This document shows positions 1 through 8,541 of a stretch of 64,000 nt of DNA, in pieces (position 1 is the stretch's first letter; every line of letters begins with the position of its first letter). The position numbers and the translations under genes were made by a program. The notes below the pieces were generated by a model that was given only the letters and a program-made list of their open reading frames with translations, was not told where the DNA came from and searched no databases. The stretch is taken from positions 1 through 64,000 of the forward strand of contig NZ_LT635832.1 in assembly GCF_900128475.1 (NCBI RefSeq), written 5' to 3'. Source of the DNA: Mediterranea massiliensis. GTDB lineage: Bacteria; Bacteroidota; Bacteroidia; Bacteroidales; Bacteroidaceae.

Positions 1-108
<108 letters not shown>

Positions 109-111
109 AGT

Positions 112-149
112 GGAAGTCCTCCGTGACGAACGTGTCACGGGGGACTTTT
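112..149 (+). terminator. Terminator of the rRNA operon
   Basis: Bases 114-127 (AAGTCCTCCGTGAC) pair with 134-147 (GTCACGGGGGACTT) around a six-base loop and end in CTTTT. It sits directly after the 5S RNA, as expected for the rho-independent end of an rRNA operon. Confidence 0.9.
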
Positions 150-268
150 CGTTTGTGCACGTCCCGTCCCTGCGGCCGGCCCTCCCGTCCCTTTCCGCTT
201 CCGCGCCTCTGCTCCCCTCCACCTCTCCCTCCCTCCTCCTGCCGTGCCGCGCTTCCTTACACCTTCAC

Positions 269-383
269 GGAGTGCTGCGTCACCTCCCCATGAAGTGCTT
301 CCTCAGGTCCTCAGGAAGCACTGCGTCAGGTCCTCATGAAGCGCTTCGTCAGAACCTCACGAAGTGCTGCGTTGCACCGAAAC
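269..383. repeat. Intergenic 23-bp tandem array, five units (array A)
   Basis: Units begin at 269, 292, 315, 338 and 361, exactly 23 bases apart. Each starts with a GAAGTGCTTC or GAAGCGCTTC type core (inverted repeat GAAG..CTTC) and continues with a GTCAGG..CCTCAT-like spacer. The unit closely resembles array B at 25702 and shares its period with the other arrays in this window. It lies in the gene-free 150-586 stretch between the 5S terminator and the ABC operon. The rest of that stretch is a C/T-rich tract (about 165-260) and the promoter region. Confidence 0.85.
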
Positions 384-444
384 AATGTGTTTGCACTCTT
401 TTCCAAGTATTTTTGCTCTTTTGCAAAAGAAAATTCTCTTTTTG

Positions 445-475
445 TTTGTTGTTTCGCTTTCTTTCACTACATTTG
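445..475 (+). promoter_or_regulatory. Bacteroidota promoter of the ABC/GntR operon
   Basis: TTTG (445-448), 19 bases, then TACATTTG (468-475) matches the Bacteroidota -33/-7 consensus. Transcription should begin near 482, about 100 bases ahead of the ATPase gene at 587. Confidence 0.8.
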
Positions 476-476
476 C

Positions 477-500
477 AGTGTACTATTAATCTAATACACT
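477..500. promoter_or_regulatory. Palindromic operator, probably for the operon's GntR repressor
   Basis: The 24 bases form AGTGTA-n-TA-nnnn-TA-n-TACACT: eight of the nine outermost base pairs are symmetric. It starts one base after the -7 box and covers the predicted transcription start, an ideal place for a repressor. YtrA-type GntR proteins bind such palindromes upstream of their own operons, and one is encoded third in this operon at 2235. The repressor assignment is inferred. Confidence 0.65.
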
Positions 501-586
501 ATATATCCTTGATCCGGAAGAGTGACAGGCCTTCAGCTCGTCGGATGGAAGGAATGGGGTGTTGGTATATAATTAATTAATGTGTT

Positions 587-1444
587 ATGCTACAAGTAGA
601 GAATATTTCGTTCAGTTATGGACGCAGGAAGCCCGAAGTATTGTCGGACTTCTCGTTTTCCCTGGAGAAAGGCCGGGTATATGGACTGCTGGGGAAGAAC
701 GGGGTGGGCAAGTCTACCCTATTATATCTGATGTGCGGACTGCTGACGCCCAAGCATGGCCGCGTGATGTATCACGGACTGGATGTGCGGAGACGTCTGC
801 CCGAAACGCTGCGGGATATGTTCCTGGTACCCGAGGAATTTGACTTGCCTGCCGTTTCGCTGGTTCAGTTTGTGGAGCTGAACAGCCCTTTCTATCCCAA
901 CTTCAGCAAGGAGGACATGATGACCTATCTACATCTGTTCGAGATGGACTGGAACATCCATCTGGGCGGGCTGTCTATGGGGCAGAAGAAGAAAGTGTTC
1001 ATGAGTTTTGCACTTGCCACGCATACCTCGCTGCTGCTGATGGACGAGCCGACCAACGGACTGGACATCATGGCGAAGAGCCAGTTCCGCAAGTTCATCG
1101 CTTCGGGCATGTCGGACGAGCGGACCATTGTGATTTCCACCCACCAGGTGAGGGACATTGACAATGTGCTGGATCATGTAGTGATTATGAACAACAGCTG
1201 CGTGCTGCTCGACGAGTCTATCGCACGCGTGACCGAACGACTGGCGTTTGTGGAGAGCGACAGCCCCGCCCTGGCCGAGGAGGCTCTGTACAAACTGCCT
1301 TCGGTGCAAGGCAACAGCCTGCTGCTGCCCAATCGTGAGGGCGTGGAGACGAAGCTCAACCTGGAGCTGCTCTTCGGTGCCGTATTGGCCAACCCCGAGA
1401 AGATAAAAGAATTGTTTCAATCTAAAATGGAGGAGGAGAGATGA
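587..1444 (+). CDS. ABC transporter ATP-binding protein (YtrB/BcrA type)
   Basis: This 285-residue cytoplasmic ATPase powers an export-type ABC transporter. Walker A (GKNGVGKST) is at about residues 36-44, the ABC signature LSMGQKKK near 128, Walker B LLLMDEP near 148 and the H-loop STHQ near 185. About 100 residues follow the nucleotide-binding domain. The stop overlaps the start of the permease gene at 1441 (ATGA), so the two are translationally coupled. Together with the short GntR regulator this is the YtrA-YtrB arrangement seen in Firmicutes and Bacteroidota, often induced by cell-envelope stress. The substrate cannot be read from the sequence. Confidence 0.9.
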   Translation: MLQVENISFSYGRRKPEVLSDFSFSLEKGRVYGLLGKNGVGKSTLLYLMCGLLTPKHGRVMYHGLDVRRRLPETLRDMFLVPEEFDLPAVSLVQFVELNSPFYPNFSKEDMMTYLHLFEMDWNIHLGGLSMGQKKKVFMSFALATHTSLLLMDEPTNGLDIMAKSQFRKFIASGMSDERTIVISTHQVRDIDNVLDHVVIMNNSCVLLDESIARVTERLAFVESDSPALAEEALYKLPSVQGNSLLLPNREGVETKLNLELLFGAVLANPEKIKELFQSKMEEER

Positions 1445-2232
1445 TGCGTGATCGTTTTTTCAGTATGTCGCGTTTTCTGAATTGCTGTCAGAAAGATTTG
1501 GTGGAGAATTGGCGGAAAAATATGTTGCGTCTGGTTGCGATGTATGGTGCTTTGACCGTCTTTTTTATTTGGGCTGGTCGCATCTGGCGTCGTCCTAGTT
1601 TTAGTAGTGAGCTTTGGCAAAACGAGTTCGGAGTCGGGTGCTTCATGATATTTGCGATGGGTACGTTGAGTGCTTCGTTTGTGATGGAGTTCCTGAAAGA
1701 CAAACGCCGTCGGCTTTCGGCTCTGATGTTACCGGCTACCGCTTTCGAGAAATATTTATCACGTTGGTTTCTTTATACTTTCGTTTTCCTTTTGGCTTAT
1801 GCCTTGGCTTTTGTATTGGCCGATTTGACGCGTGCTTTTATTTCTTCCCTATTTGACACTGGTGTTACGTCTATTTTCCCTTATGGACAGTTGACAAATG
1901 AAACGATGTTTCCTCCATTTTTCAGTACCGGACGGGGGACACTCTTTAGCTTCTCGTTCTACTTTGCCGTCCAGAGTGCCTATGTGCTGGGCAGTGCCTT
2001 GTGGCCGAAGAATGCTTTCATCAAGACCTCGGCAGCCCTGATTGTCGTCATTTCCATTTTTGTGGCCGTACTGGTTTCGCTGGTCAAGTCGCTGCACTTC
2101 GGACCCTATACTCCCATGGAGGAAGAAACGGCGGTGACACTCTGTACTTGTCTTTTGTTCGCCTTTGCCATCTTCTGCTGGGTGACGGCCTACTATCGTT
2201 TGAAGGAAGCGGAAATCATTAATCGTTGGTAA
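1441..2232 (+). CDS. ABC-2 type permease partner
   Basis: A 263-residue integral membrane protein with about six hydrophobic segments, for example around residues 32-48 (MYGALTVFFIWAG), 60-80, 104-124, 167-185, 200-222 and 235-252. It has no recognised catalytic motif and is placed as the transmembrane half of the transporter by its overlap with the ATPase gene and its topology. The codon use of its first half is more A/T-rich than the flanking genes. The gene ends two bases before the start of the GntR gene. Confidence 0.8.
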   Translation: MMRDRFFSMSRFLNCCQKDLVENWRKNMLRLVAMYGALTVFFIWAGRIWRRPSFSSELWQNEFGVGCFMIFAMGTLSASFVMEFLKDKRRRLSALMLPATAFEKYLSRWFLYTFVFLLAYALAFVLADLTRAFISSLFDTGVTSIFPYGQLTNETMFPPFFSTGRGTLFSFSFYFAVQSAYVLGSALWPKNAFIKTSAALIVVISIFVAVLVSLVKSLHFGPYTPMEEETAVTLCTCLLFAFAIFCWVTAYYRLKEAEIINRW

Positions 2233-2234
2233 GT

Positions 2235-2618
2235 ATGGATTTTAGAGATACGAAAGCTATTTATCTGCAGATTGCCGACCGCATCTGCGACGAAGTACTG
2301 GTGGGAAAGTTTGCCGAAGACAGCCGCATTCCCTCGGTGCGCGAGTATGCTGCCGTGGTGGAAGTGAATGCCAACACGGTGATGCGCTCGTTCGACCAGC
2401 TCCAGTCGCAGGGTATCATCTACAACAAGCGGGGCATCGGCTATTTTGTGGCTGCGGGTGCCCGCGAGCGGATTCTCGCCTTGCGCAAGGAACAGTTCCT
2501 GACAAACGAGGTCGACTATTTTTTCAAACAGCTGTACACGCTGGGCATTTCCGATGCCGAACTGGCGGCGATGTACCGCGATTATGCCAAGAATCAAGAA
2601 AAGAATAACAAGTTATGA
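2235..2618 (+). CDS. GntR family regulator, YtrA subfamily
   Basis: A 127-residue repressor: the N-terminal winged helix-turn-helix has the GntR pattern YLQIADRICDEV, RIPSVREYAA and NANTVMRSFDQLQ at about residues 10-58. It lacks the large effector domain of FadR or HutC types and has only a short helical tail, which defines the YtrA subfamily. I chose ATG 2235 over an in-frame TTG at 2226 because it leaves a two-base gap after the permease stop and starts at the family's usual MDF-type N-terminus. It probably represses its own operon through the palindrome at 477-500. Confidence 0.88.
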   Translation: MDFRDTKAIYLQIADRICDEVLVGKFAEDSRIPSVREYAAVVEVNANTVMRSFDQLQSQGIIYNKRGIGYFVAAGARERILALRKEQFLTNEVDYFFKQLYTLGISDAELAAMYRDYAKNQEKNNKL

Positions 2619-3454
2619 AACGAACTACTTATATTATATTGGGTGTGTTGCTGGCCCTGCTGGCCGGCATGAGTGGCACCATTATCTATTGGGGAACGCA
2701 CAGCGGAAGTGTGTCGGACATGACCGTCCGCCTGGAAGGAGAAGAGCAGGTGCGTCCGTTGCCTGCCTGCAAGGTCGTGAGATTCCAGATGGACAAGACT
2801 TTGTACAAGTACGATGGCAAGGATGATTTTACTTATTACTTTACCTTGAACACTGCCCATCTGATAGTGACTCCGGCCGATACGGCAACCGGCAGTTTCT
2901 CTTATGCGGCCGATATGGAGGAATTTATGAGCTTCGAGACGAATGGAGATACCCTGGATGTTGTGTTCAGCTTCCCGCCGGAGGAGCTTCGGAAGAGGAT
3001 GCCGGAAGGAAAGATTGCCCCTTCTTTTATTATAAAGACTGCCCCTCTTTCTTTGCGCTTGCCCGAAAGCGTTGAGTGCTTGAACGGAGAGATGCTTTAT
3101 GCGGTAGAGTTGCAGGACTTGCAACGCGATTCGTTGGCCATTGATTTCTCCGACAGCCCTGCCACGGTGTTTGTGCAGAATTCCCGTTTCCGTGCCCTGT
3201 CTGTTTTGGCGCGTCAGCTGGATCTGGTCAGTGGGTCGGTGGACCATCTGTATCTGAATCTGGACGAATTGTACAGTTTTGAGGTGAAGACCGATTCCTT
3301 CCGCATCGACACCGAATACTTGAGTGGCTCGAGGAATGCGGACTTCCAGGCAGACCCGCAGGAATGTCGTCGTATTCTGTGGAATCCTCTGTCGAAGGAA
3401 ACCAAACTGAATCTGAAAATGAAGAATCCAAGTGAAATCCTCCTGCGCGACTGA
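2615..3454 (+). CDS. Membrane-anchored protein of unknown function
   Basis: 279 residues. The start overlaps the end of the GntR gene (ATGA at 2615-2618), so it belongs to the operon. Residues 6-27 form one hydrophobic segment (IILGVLLALLAGMSGTIIYW). The rest is soluble and, from its alternating pattern, rich in beta strands, and should lie outside the inner membrane. I see no catalytic motif and do not recognise the family. Its position suggests an accessory or sensor for the transporter. A terminator follows. Confidence 0.75.
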   Translation: MKRTTYIILGVLLALLAGMSGTIIYWGTHSGSVSDMTVRLEGEEQVRPLPACKVVRFQMDKTLYKYDGKDDFTYYFTLNTAHLIVTPADTATGSFSYAADMEEFMSFETNGDTLDVVFSFPPEELRKRMPEGKIAPSFIIKTAPLSLRLPESVECLNGEMLYAVELQDLQRDSLAIDFSDSPATVFVQNSRFRALSVLARQLDLVSGSVDHLYLNLDELYSFEVKTDSFRIDTEYLSGSRNADFQADPQECRRILWNPLSKETKLNLKMKNPSEILLRD

Positions 3455-3471
3455 GCAGGGGGATGAAAACG

Positions 3472-3503
3472 AAAAAGGAATTGCGATTGCAATTCCTTTT
3501 TTT
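3472..3503. terminator. Bidirectional terminator
   Basis: GGAATTGC (3477-3484), loop GATT, GCAATTCC (3489-3496), flanked by AAAAA on the left and TTTTTTT on the right. It can end the ABC/GntR operon on the plus strand and the initiator tRNA on the minus strand. Confidence 0.88.
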
Positions 3504-3505
3504 AT

Positions 3506-3581
<76 letters not shown>

Positions 3582-3600
3582 ATGTTCTTGATTTCGAGTG

Positions 3601-3631
3601 CAAAGGTACGACTTATTTTGGAAAAAACAAA
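3601..3631 (-). promoter_or_regulatory. Promoter of the initiator tRNA
   Basis: On the minus strand TTTG (3631-3628), 19 bases, TACCTTTG (3608-3601). The predicted start near 3594 is about 13 bases before the tRNA. Confidence 0.8.
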
Positions 3632-3680
3632 TATTCGGCAGATATTTTTTTTATTTCTTGTGTGATAAGGGGAAATGTCT

Positions 3681-3688
3681 TACTTTTG
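3681..3688 (+). promoter_or_regulatory. Probable -7 box of the TetR gene
   Basis: TACTTTTG fits TAnnTTTG and lies 35 bases before the ATG at 3723. A degenerate -33 (TTCTTG ending at 3660) is 20 bases upstream. Confidence 0.55.
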
Positions 3689-3722
3689 CTCAGATTATTA
3701 AGCAATGTGCAATTATTGAACC

Positions 3723-4322
3723 ATGCCGTTATCCAAGACCAGAGCCCAGTTAGTGGACGTCGCCCGTCAGCTCTTTGCGAAGATGGGTGTCGAGAACACC
3801 ACGATGAACGACATCGCCCTCGCTTCGAAGAAAGGGCGACGCACGCTCTATACCTACTTCAAGAGCAAGGAAGACATCTATCTGGCCGTGGTCGAGTCGC
3901 AGCTGGACATCCTGCTGGACACCATGAAGCGTGTGGCCGACAAGCACATCTCGCCCGACGAGAAGATGCTCGAGATGATCTACACCCGTCTGGACGTGGT
4001 GAAGGAGGTGGTCTACCGCAACGGTACGCTCCGGGCCGGTTTCTTCCGCGACATCTGGAAGGTGGAGAAGGCGCGCAAGCAGTTCGACGAGAAGGAAGTG
4101 CAGCTCTTCAAGGAGGTGCTGCGCGAGGGCATGGAAAAGGGGGTGTTCCAGATAGACGACCTCGACATGACGGCCGAGCTGGTGCACTATTGTGTGAAAG
4201 GTATCGAGGTGCCCTACATCCGCGGACAGATCGGAGCCAATCTGGACGACGCCACACGCGACAAGTACGTGGCGCGCATCGTCTTCGGCGCCCTGCACCG
4301 CAAGGAACCGAAGACACCGTGA
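3723..4322 (+). CDS. TetR/AcrR family regulator
   Basis: 199 residues. The N-terminal TetR helix-turn-helix is clear: ARQLFAKMG, ENTTMNDIA and KKGRRTLYTYFKSKEDIY at about residues 13-55. The C-terminal two thirds is a helical ligand-binding domain with no identifiable ligand. It lies 65 bases upstream of fabG on the same strand, which suggests control of fatty acid or membrane genes, as for FadR/FabR-like TetR proteins, but this is inference. Two symmetric sites between the genes (4333-4367) could be its operators. Confidence 0.88.
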   Translation: MPLSKTRAQLVDVARQLFAKMGVENTTMNDIALASKKGRRTLYTYFKSKEDIYLAVVESQLDILLDTMKRVADKHISPDEKMLEMIYTRLDVVKEVVYRNGTLRAGFFRDIWKVEKARKQFDEKEVQLFKEVLREGMEKGVFQIDDLDMTAELVHYCVKGIEVPYIRGQIGANLDDATRDKYVARIVFGALHRKEPKTP

Positions 4323-4331
4323 TGCGGGCGG

Positions 4332-4375
4332 GAAAAGATACTTTTACGGAGAAGAAAAGATACTTTTAATTTTTA
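4332..4375. repeat. Two symmetric AAAAG-ATA-CTTTT sites, 22 bp apart (array G)
   Basis: AAAAGATACTTTT occurs at 4333-4345 and again at 4355-4367. Each copy has inverted AAAAG/CTTTT arms, and the spacing of 22 bases equals that of the other arrays in the window. They fill the gap between the TetR and FabG genes, so they may be tandem TetR operators, a two-unit member of the repeat family, or both. Confidence 0.6.
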
Positions 4376-4387
4376 AACAATACGATT

Positions 4388-5134
4388 ATGGGATTATTAA
4401 CTGGAAAAACAGCCATCGTAACCGGTGCCGCACGTGGTATCGGCAAGGCTATTGCATTGAAGTTTGCCGCTGAAGGCGCCAATGTAGCATTTACGGACCT
4501 GGTCATCGACGAGAACGCCGAGAATACAGCCAAGGAAATCGAAGCCATGGGCGTGAAGGCCAAGGCTTACGCTTCGAATGCCGCCAACTTCGAGGATACG
4601 GCCAAGGTGGTAGAGGCCATCCATCAGGACTTCGGCCGCATCGACATCCTGGTGAACAACGCCGGCATCACCCGCGACGGCCTGATGATGCGCATGAGCG
4701 AGCAGCAGTGGGATATGGTCATCAACGTGAACCTGAAGTCGGCATTCAACTTCATCCACGCCTGTACGCCCATCATGATGCGCCAGAAAGCCGGCAGCAT
4801 CATCAACATGGCTTCTGTAGTAGGTGTTCACGGCAACGCCGGACAGGCCAACTACTCGGCTTCCAAGGCCGGTATGATTGCTCTGGCCAAGTCCATCGCA
4901 CAGGAACTCGGCTCGCGCGGCATCCGTGCCAACGCCATTGCTCCGGGCTTCATCATGACAGCCATGACCGACGCCCTCTCTGACGAGGTGAAGGCCGAAT
5001 GGTGCAAGAAGATTCCTCTGCGCCGTGGCGGTACGCCCGAAGACGTGGCCAACGTGGCTACCTTCCTGGCATCCGACATGTCGTCCTACGTTTCGGGTCA
5101 GGTGATCCAGATCGACGGTGGCATGAACATGTAA
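4388..5134 (+). CDS. fabG: 3-oxoacyl-[acyl-carrier-protein] reductase
   Basis: A 248-residue short-chain dehydrogenase that reduces 3-oxoacyl-ACP with NADPH in fatty acid elongation. The cofactor motif TGAARGIG is at about residues 12-19, NNAG near 90, and the catalytic Ser-Tyr-Lys set near Ser143, Tyr156 and Lys160 (YSASKAG). The C-terminal SSYVSGQVIQIDGGMNM is typical of FabG, as is the length. It sits behind a TetR regulator and 12 bases ahead of a pseudouridine synthase gene. Confidence 0.93.
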   Translation: MGLLTGKTAIVTGAARGIGKAIALKFAAEGANVAFTDLVIDENAENTAKEIEAMGVKAKAYASNAANFEDTAKVVEAIHQDFGRIDILVNNAGITRDGLMMRMSEQQWDMVINVNLKSAFNFIHACTPIMMRQKAGSIINMASVVGVHGNAGQANYSASKAGMIALAKSIAQELGSRGIRANAIAPGFIMTAMTDALSDEVKAEWCKKIPLRRGGTPEDVANVATFLASDMSSYVSGQVIQIDGGMNM

Positions 5135-5146
5135 TTTGCGATTGAT

Positions 5147-5821
5147 ATGACCGTCGTTTACGAGGACAATCACATCATTATCGTCAACAAGACCGCTTCG
5201 GAGATTGTTCAGGGAGACAAGACGGGCGATGTACCCCTTTCGGAAACCGTCAAGCAGTATCTGAAAGAGAAGTACCACAAGCCCGGCAACGTCTTTATCG
5301 GTGTGACCCACCGCCTGGACCGCCCTGTGAGCGGTCTTGTTGTCTTTGCCAAGACCAGCAAGGCCCTGTTGCGCCTGAACGAGATGTTCAAGAACAGCGA
5401 GGTGAAGAAGACCTACTGGGCCATCGTGAAGCAGACGCCCGCCGAGACCGAGGGCGAGCTGGTGAACTACTTGGTGCGCAACGAGAAGCAGAACAAGAGC
5501 TACGCCTACGACACCGAAAAGCCCGGCAGCAAGAAGGCCGTCCTGCACTACCGGCTCATCGCCCGCTCGGATAATTACAGTCTGCTGGAGGTGGACCTGA
5601 AGACGGGCCGCCACCATCAGATCCGTTGCCAGCTGGCCAAGATGGGCTGCCCCATCAAGGGCGATCTGAAGTACGGCTTTCCCCGCTCCAATCCCGACGG
5701 CAGCATATGTCTGCACGCCCGCCACGTGCGCTTCGTCCATCCTGTTTCCAAGGAACTGATAGACGTCGTGGCCCCCGTACCGTCGGACAACCTGTGGCGC
5801 AGCCTTACCGCTTCTTTGTAA
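5147..5821 (+). CDS. RluA family pseudouridine synthase
   Basis: 224 residues. It isomerises uridine to pseudouridine in rRNA or tRNA. The RluA motif HRLDRPVSGLVVFAKT carries the catalytic aspartate at about residue 58, and the later LLEVDLKTGRHHQIRCQL block is the second family hallmark. There is no N-terminal S4 domain, so it is a short, single-domain member. The exact target base is not predictable. It lies 12 bases after fabG and probably shares its transcript. Confidence 0.9.
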   Translation: MTVVYEDNHIIIVNKTASEIVQGDKTGDVPLSETVKQYLKEKYHKPGNVFIGVTHRLDRPVSGLVVFAKTSKALLRLNEMFKNSEVKKTYWAIVKQTPAETEGELVNYLVRNEKQNKSYAYDTEKPGSKKAVLHYRLIARSDNYSLLEVDLKTGRHHQIRCQLAKMGCPIKGDLKYGFPRSNPDGSICLHARHVRFVHPVSKELIDVVAPVPSDNLWRSLTASL

Positions 5822-5850
5822 CGACCGATTTGATAAAACACAGATTTTCT

Positions 5851-8391
5851 ATGAAAAAAAGACTGATACTCCCGGCATTGCTGCTCTGTGCAGGCATGGC
5901 CGTGCAGGCGCAGCAACAGCAGGCGTCTGCTTTCTACCTTCGTCCCGCCGTGTCGTTGCGGGCACCCCTCCAGGGGGACAGCATCAACTTCAAGGGCGAC
6001 AAGTTTGACATGAAGGAACTGCTGAAAACAAAAGTGAATCTGGACTTCGACTCCTATACCTACGACCGCGTCGAGGCCGATACGGCCGGTTACGTCCGTG
6101 TGGCCCCTGCCGACCGCGACAACCTGCTCTACCTCTTCGCCACCAACCTGCGGGCCGAACGCTTCATGAAGGGCAAGCTCAAGGTATCTTCGCCCGCCCG
6201 CTTCGAGGTGTTCGTCAACGGCGTGTCCAAGCATGTGAAGGATGCTGTCCAGGACAGCCTCTCGCAGGTGCACCCTGCTGAAATCAGCCTGCGTCTGGAG
6301 CCCGAGGCCGACAACGAAATCATCATCAAGCTCCTTGCCTCGGCCGACGACAAGGCCGAGCCCGTGCTGAAGTGCACGTTCGAGGGCGATAAGGACTTCG
6401 AGAACGTTCCCTTCCACATGGCTCCCGATCTGAAGCGCCGCCTGTCGCTCTACAATACCGCTTTCGGACAGAAGGTCTACTCCGTCTCCCTCTCGCCCGA
6501 CGGCAAGTACCTGCTGACGTATTATTGGGACAACTACTCCACCAAGCGTTCGCGCACGTGGCAGGAACTGACCGAAGTGAAGACGGGCCGCATGATTCAT
6601 CCCAACGTGCCCACCAATGCCCGCTGGATGCCGGTGAGCAGCAAGCTCTACTATACCGTGACGGGCGACGAACGGAAAGACCTCGTGGTGCTGGACCCTG
6701 CCACGATGCGCGAGGAGACGGTGATGACCAACGTGCCCGACGGCCGTTTCACCTGGTCGCCCACGGAAGACTACCTGATTTATTCGTCTTCGGACGAAGG
6801 TGAGAAGGTGAGCGGTCCCCTGAAGCGCATGCTGATGCCCGACGACCGCATCCCCGGTTCGCGCAACCGCTCCTACCTGATGAAGTATGACCTGAAGACG
6901 GGTGTGTCCGAGCGCCTGACCTACGGCTCGCGCCCCGTTTACCTGAACGACATTTCGTGGGATGGCGCCAAGTTGCTCTGCACCACGTCGAAACCCAACA
7001 TCACGAAGTGCCCCTACAGCCTGACCACCCTGTTCGAGCTCGACCTGAACACGATGAAGGCTGACACGCTGGTGCGTGAGGATGCCTACCTCAACTCCGC
7101 TTCCTATTCGCCCGACGGCCGTCAGCTGGTGCTGATCGGCAGCCCCGAGGCCTTCGGCGGCATCGGCAAGAACTGCGGTCCGCATCCCATTGCCAACGAC
7201 TTCGACACGCAGGCTTTTCTGATGGACTTGGCTACCAAGGAGATAACGCCCATCACGCGCGACTTCAATCCCTCGGTATCCCTCCTGCAATGGAACCGTA
7301 CGGACGGCTGCATCTACTTCAATACCACCGACAAGGACTGTCAGCACATCTATCGCTACACACCGAAGAAAGGCACGTTCGAGCTGCTTCCCCTGGCCGA
7401 AGACGTCATTTCTTCGTTCTCTCTGGCCGACAAGGCTCCCCAGGTGGCGGCCTATGTAGGCGGTGGCAACACCTCGACCGGCGTAGCCTATCTGTACGAC
7501 TGCAAGAAGCAGACATCCAAGCTGCTGGCTAATCCGATGCAGAAGACGCTGGACAAGATCGAGTTCGGCCGGATGGAAGAGTGGAACTTCACGGCTTCGG
7601 ACGGAACGACGATTGAAGGCATGATGTGCCTGCCGCCCGACTTCGACCCCGAGAAGAAATATCCGCTGATTGTCTATTACTACGGCGGTACCACGCCTAC
7701 CACGCGCGGCATGACTTCGCCCTACAGTCCGCAGCTCTTTGCTTCGCGCGACTATGTGGTCTACGTCATCCAGCCCAGCGGCACCATCGGCTACGGCCAG
7801 GAGTTCTCTGCCCGCCACGTCAATGCCTGGGGCGACTATACGGCCGACAACATCATCGAGGGTACCAAGAAGTTCTGTGAAGCCCATCCGTTTGTCAATG
7901 CCGAGCGTATCGGCTGTCTGGGTGCTTCGTATGGCGGCTTCATGACCATGTATCTGCAGACCAAGACCGACATCTTTGCCGCTGCCGCCTCGCATGCCGG
8001 CATCAGCAACGTCACCAGCTACTGGGGTGAAGGCTATTGGGGCTATTCCTACAATGCCATTGCCGCCGCAGGCAGTTATCCCTGGTCGCAGCCCGACCTC
8101 TTCACCAAGCACGGGGCCCTGTTCAATGCCGACAAGATCCACACGCCCCTGCTGCTTCTGCACGGTACGGCCGATACCAACGTGCCTATCGGCGAGAGCA
8201 TCCAGCTGTACAATGCGTTGAAGATTCTGGGCCGGACGGTGGAATTCATAACCGTGGACGGGGAGAACCACTTCATTGCCGACTACGACAAGCGTATCCT
8301 GTGGCACAACTCCATCATGGCCTGGTTTGCCAAGTGGTTGCAGGACAGCCCCGAGTGGTGGAACGACCTGTATCCTGAACGTCATTGGTAA
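5851..8391 (+). CDS. Secreted S9 family (prolyl oligopeptidase/DPP-like) peptidase
   Basis: 846 residues from ATG 5851, chosen because it begins a clear signal peptide (MKKRLILPALLLCAGMAVQA), with cleavage before QQQQ. A long region with WD-like beta-propeller repeats (SPDGKYLL, SPTEDYLI, SPDGRQLV) is followed by an alpha/beta hydrolase domain. The catalytic triad is Ser693 in GASYGGF, Asp775 in HGTADTNVP and His807 in GENHF. Enzymes of this type cleave short, often proline-containing peptides in the periplasm. A terminator follows closely. Confidence 0.92.
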   Translation: MKKRLILPALLLCAGMAVQAQQQQASAFYLRPAVSLRAPLQGDSINFKGDKFDMKELLKTKVNLDFDSYTYDRVEADTAGYVRVAPADRDNLLYLFATNLRAERFMKGKLKVSSPARFEVFVNGVSKHVKDAVQDSLSQVHPAEISLRLEPEADNEIIIKLLASADDKAEPVLKCTFEGDKDFENVPFHMAPDLKRRLSLYNTAFGQKVYSVSLSPDGKYLLTYYWDNYSTKRSRTWQELTEVKTGRMIHPNVPTNARWMPVSSKLYYTVTGDERKDLVVLDPATMREETVMTNVPDGRFTWSPTEDYLIYSSSDEGEKVSGPLKRMLMPDDRIPGSRNRSYLMKYDLKTGVSERLTYGSRPVYLNDISWDGAKLLCTTSKPNITKCPYSLTTLFELDLNTMKADTLVREDAYLNSASYSPDGRQLVLIGSPEAFGGIGKNCGPHPIANDFDTQAFLMDLATKEITPITRDFNPSVSLLQWNRTDGCIYFNTTDKDCQHIYRYTPKKGTFELLPLAEDVISSFSLADKAPQVAAYVGGGNTSTGVAYLYDCKKQTSKLLANPMQKTLDKIEFGRMEEWNFTASDGTTIEGMMCLPPDFDPEKKYPLIVYYYGGTTPTTRGMTSPYSPQLFASRDYVVYVIQPSGTIGYGQEFSARHVNAWGDYTADNIIEGTKKFCEAHPFVNAERIGCLGASYGGFMTMYLQTKTDIFAAAASHAGISNVTSYWGEGYWGYSYNAIAAAGSYPWSQPDLFTKHGALFNADKIHTPLLLLHGTADTNVPIGESIQLYNALKILGRTVEFITVDGENHFIADYDKRILWHNSIMAWFAKWLQDSPEWWNDLYPERHW

Positions 8392-8423
8392 GAATATAGC
8401 GAAACATCAAGGCGATAAAAAAG

Positions 8424-8467
8424 AAAAAGCCGCCCCCAGAATAGACAAGACGGGGCGGCTTTTTTTC
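8424..8467 (+). terminator. Terminator of the S9 peptidase gene
   Basis: AAGCCGCCCC (8427-8436) pairs with GGGGCGGCTT (8452-8461), followed by a run of Ts. Confidence 0.9.
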
Positions 8468-8541
8468 TTGTTAGTGTGCTTACTCTTCTTCAGCAACTTT
8501 GAGCAGATGTTTCTGTCCGAAGTGCGGAGCTGTCCAAGAGA

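Noticed and set aside
269..383. CRISPR array
   Set aside because: Repeats are directly adjacent with no unique 30-40 base spacers, and no cas genes are present.
5617..8385. Long open frame antisense to the S9 peptidase (also at 13728-16088 and 26466-29921)
   Set aside because: These frames mirror GC-rich codon use of well-supported genes on the other strand, show no family motifs and are rich in His/Gly/Val, a known artefact.
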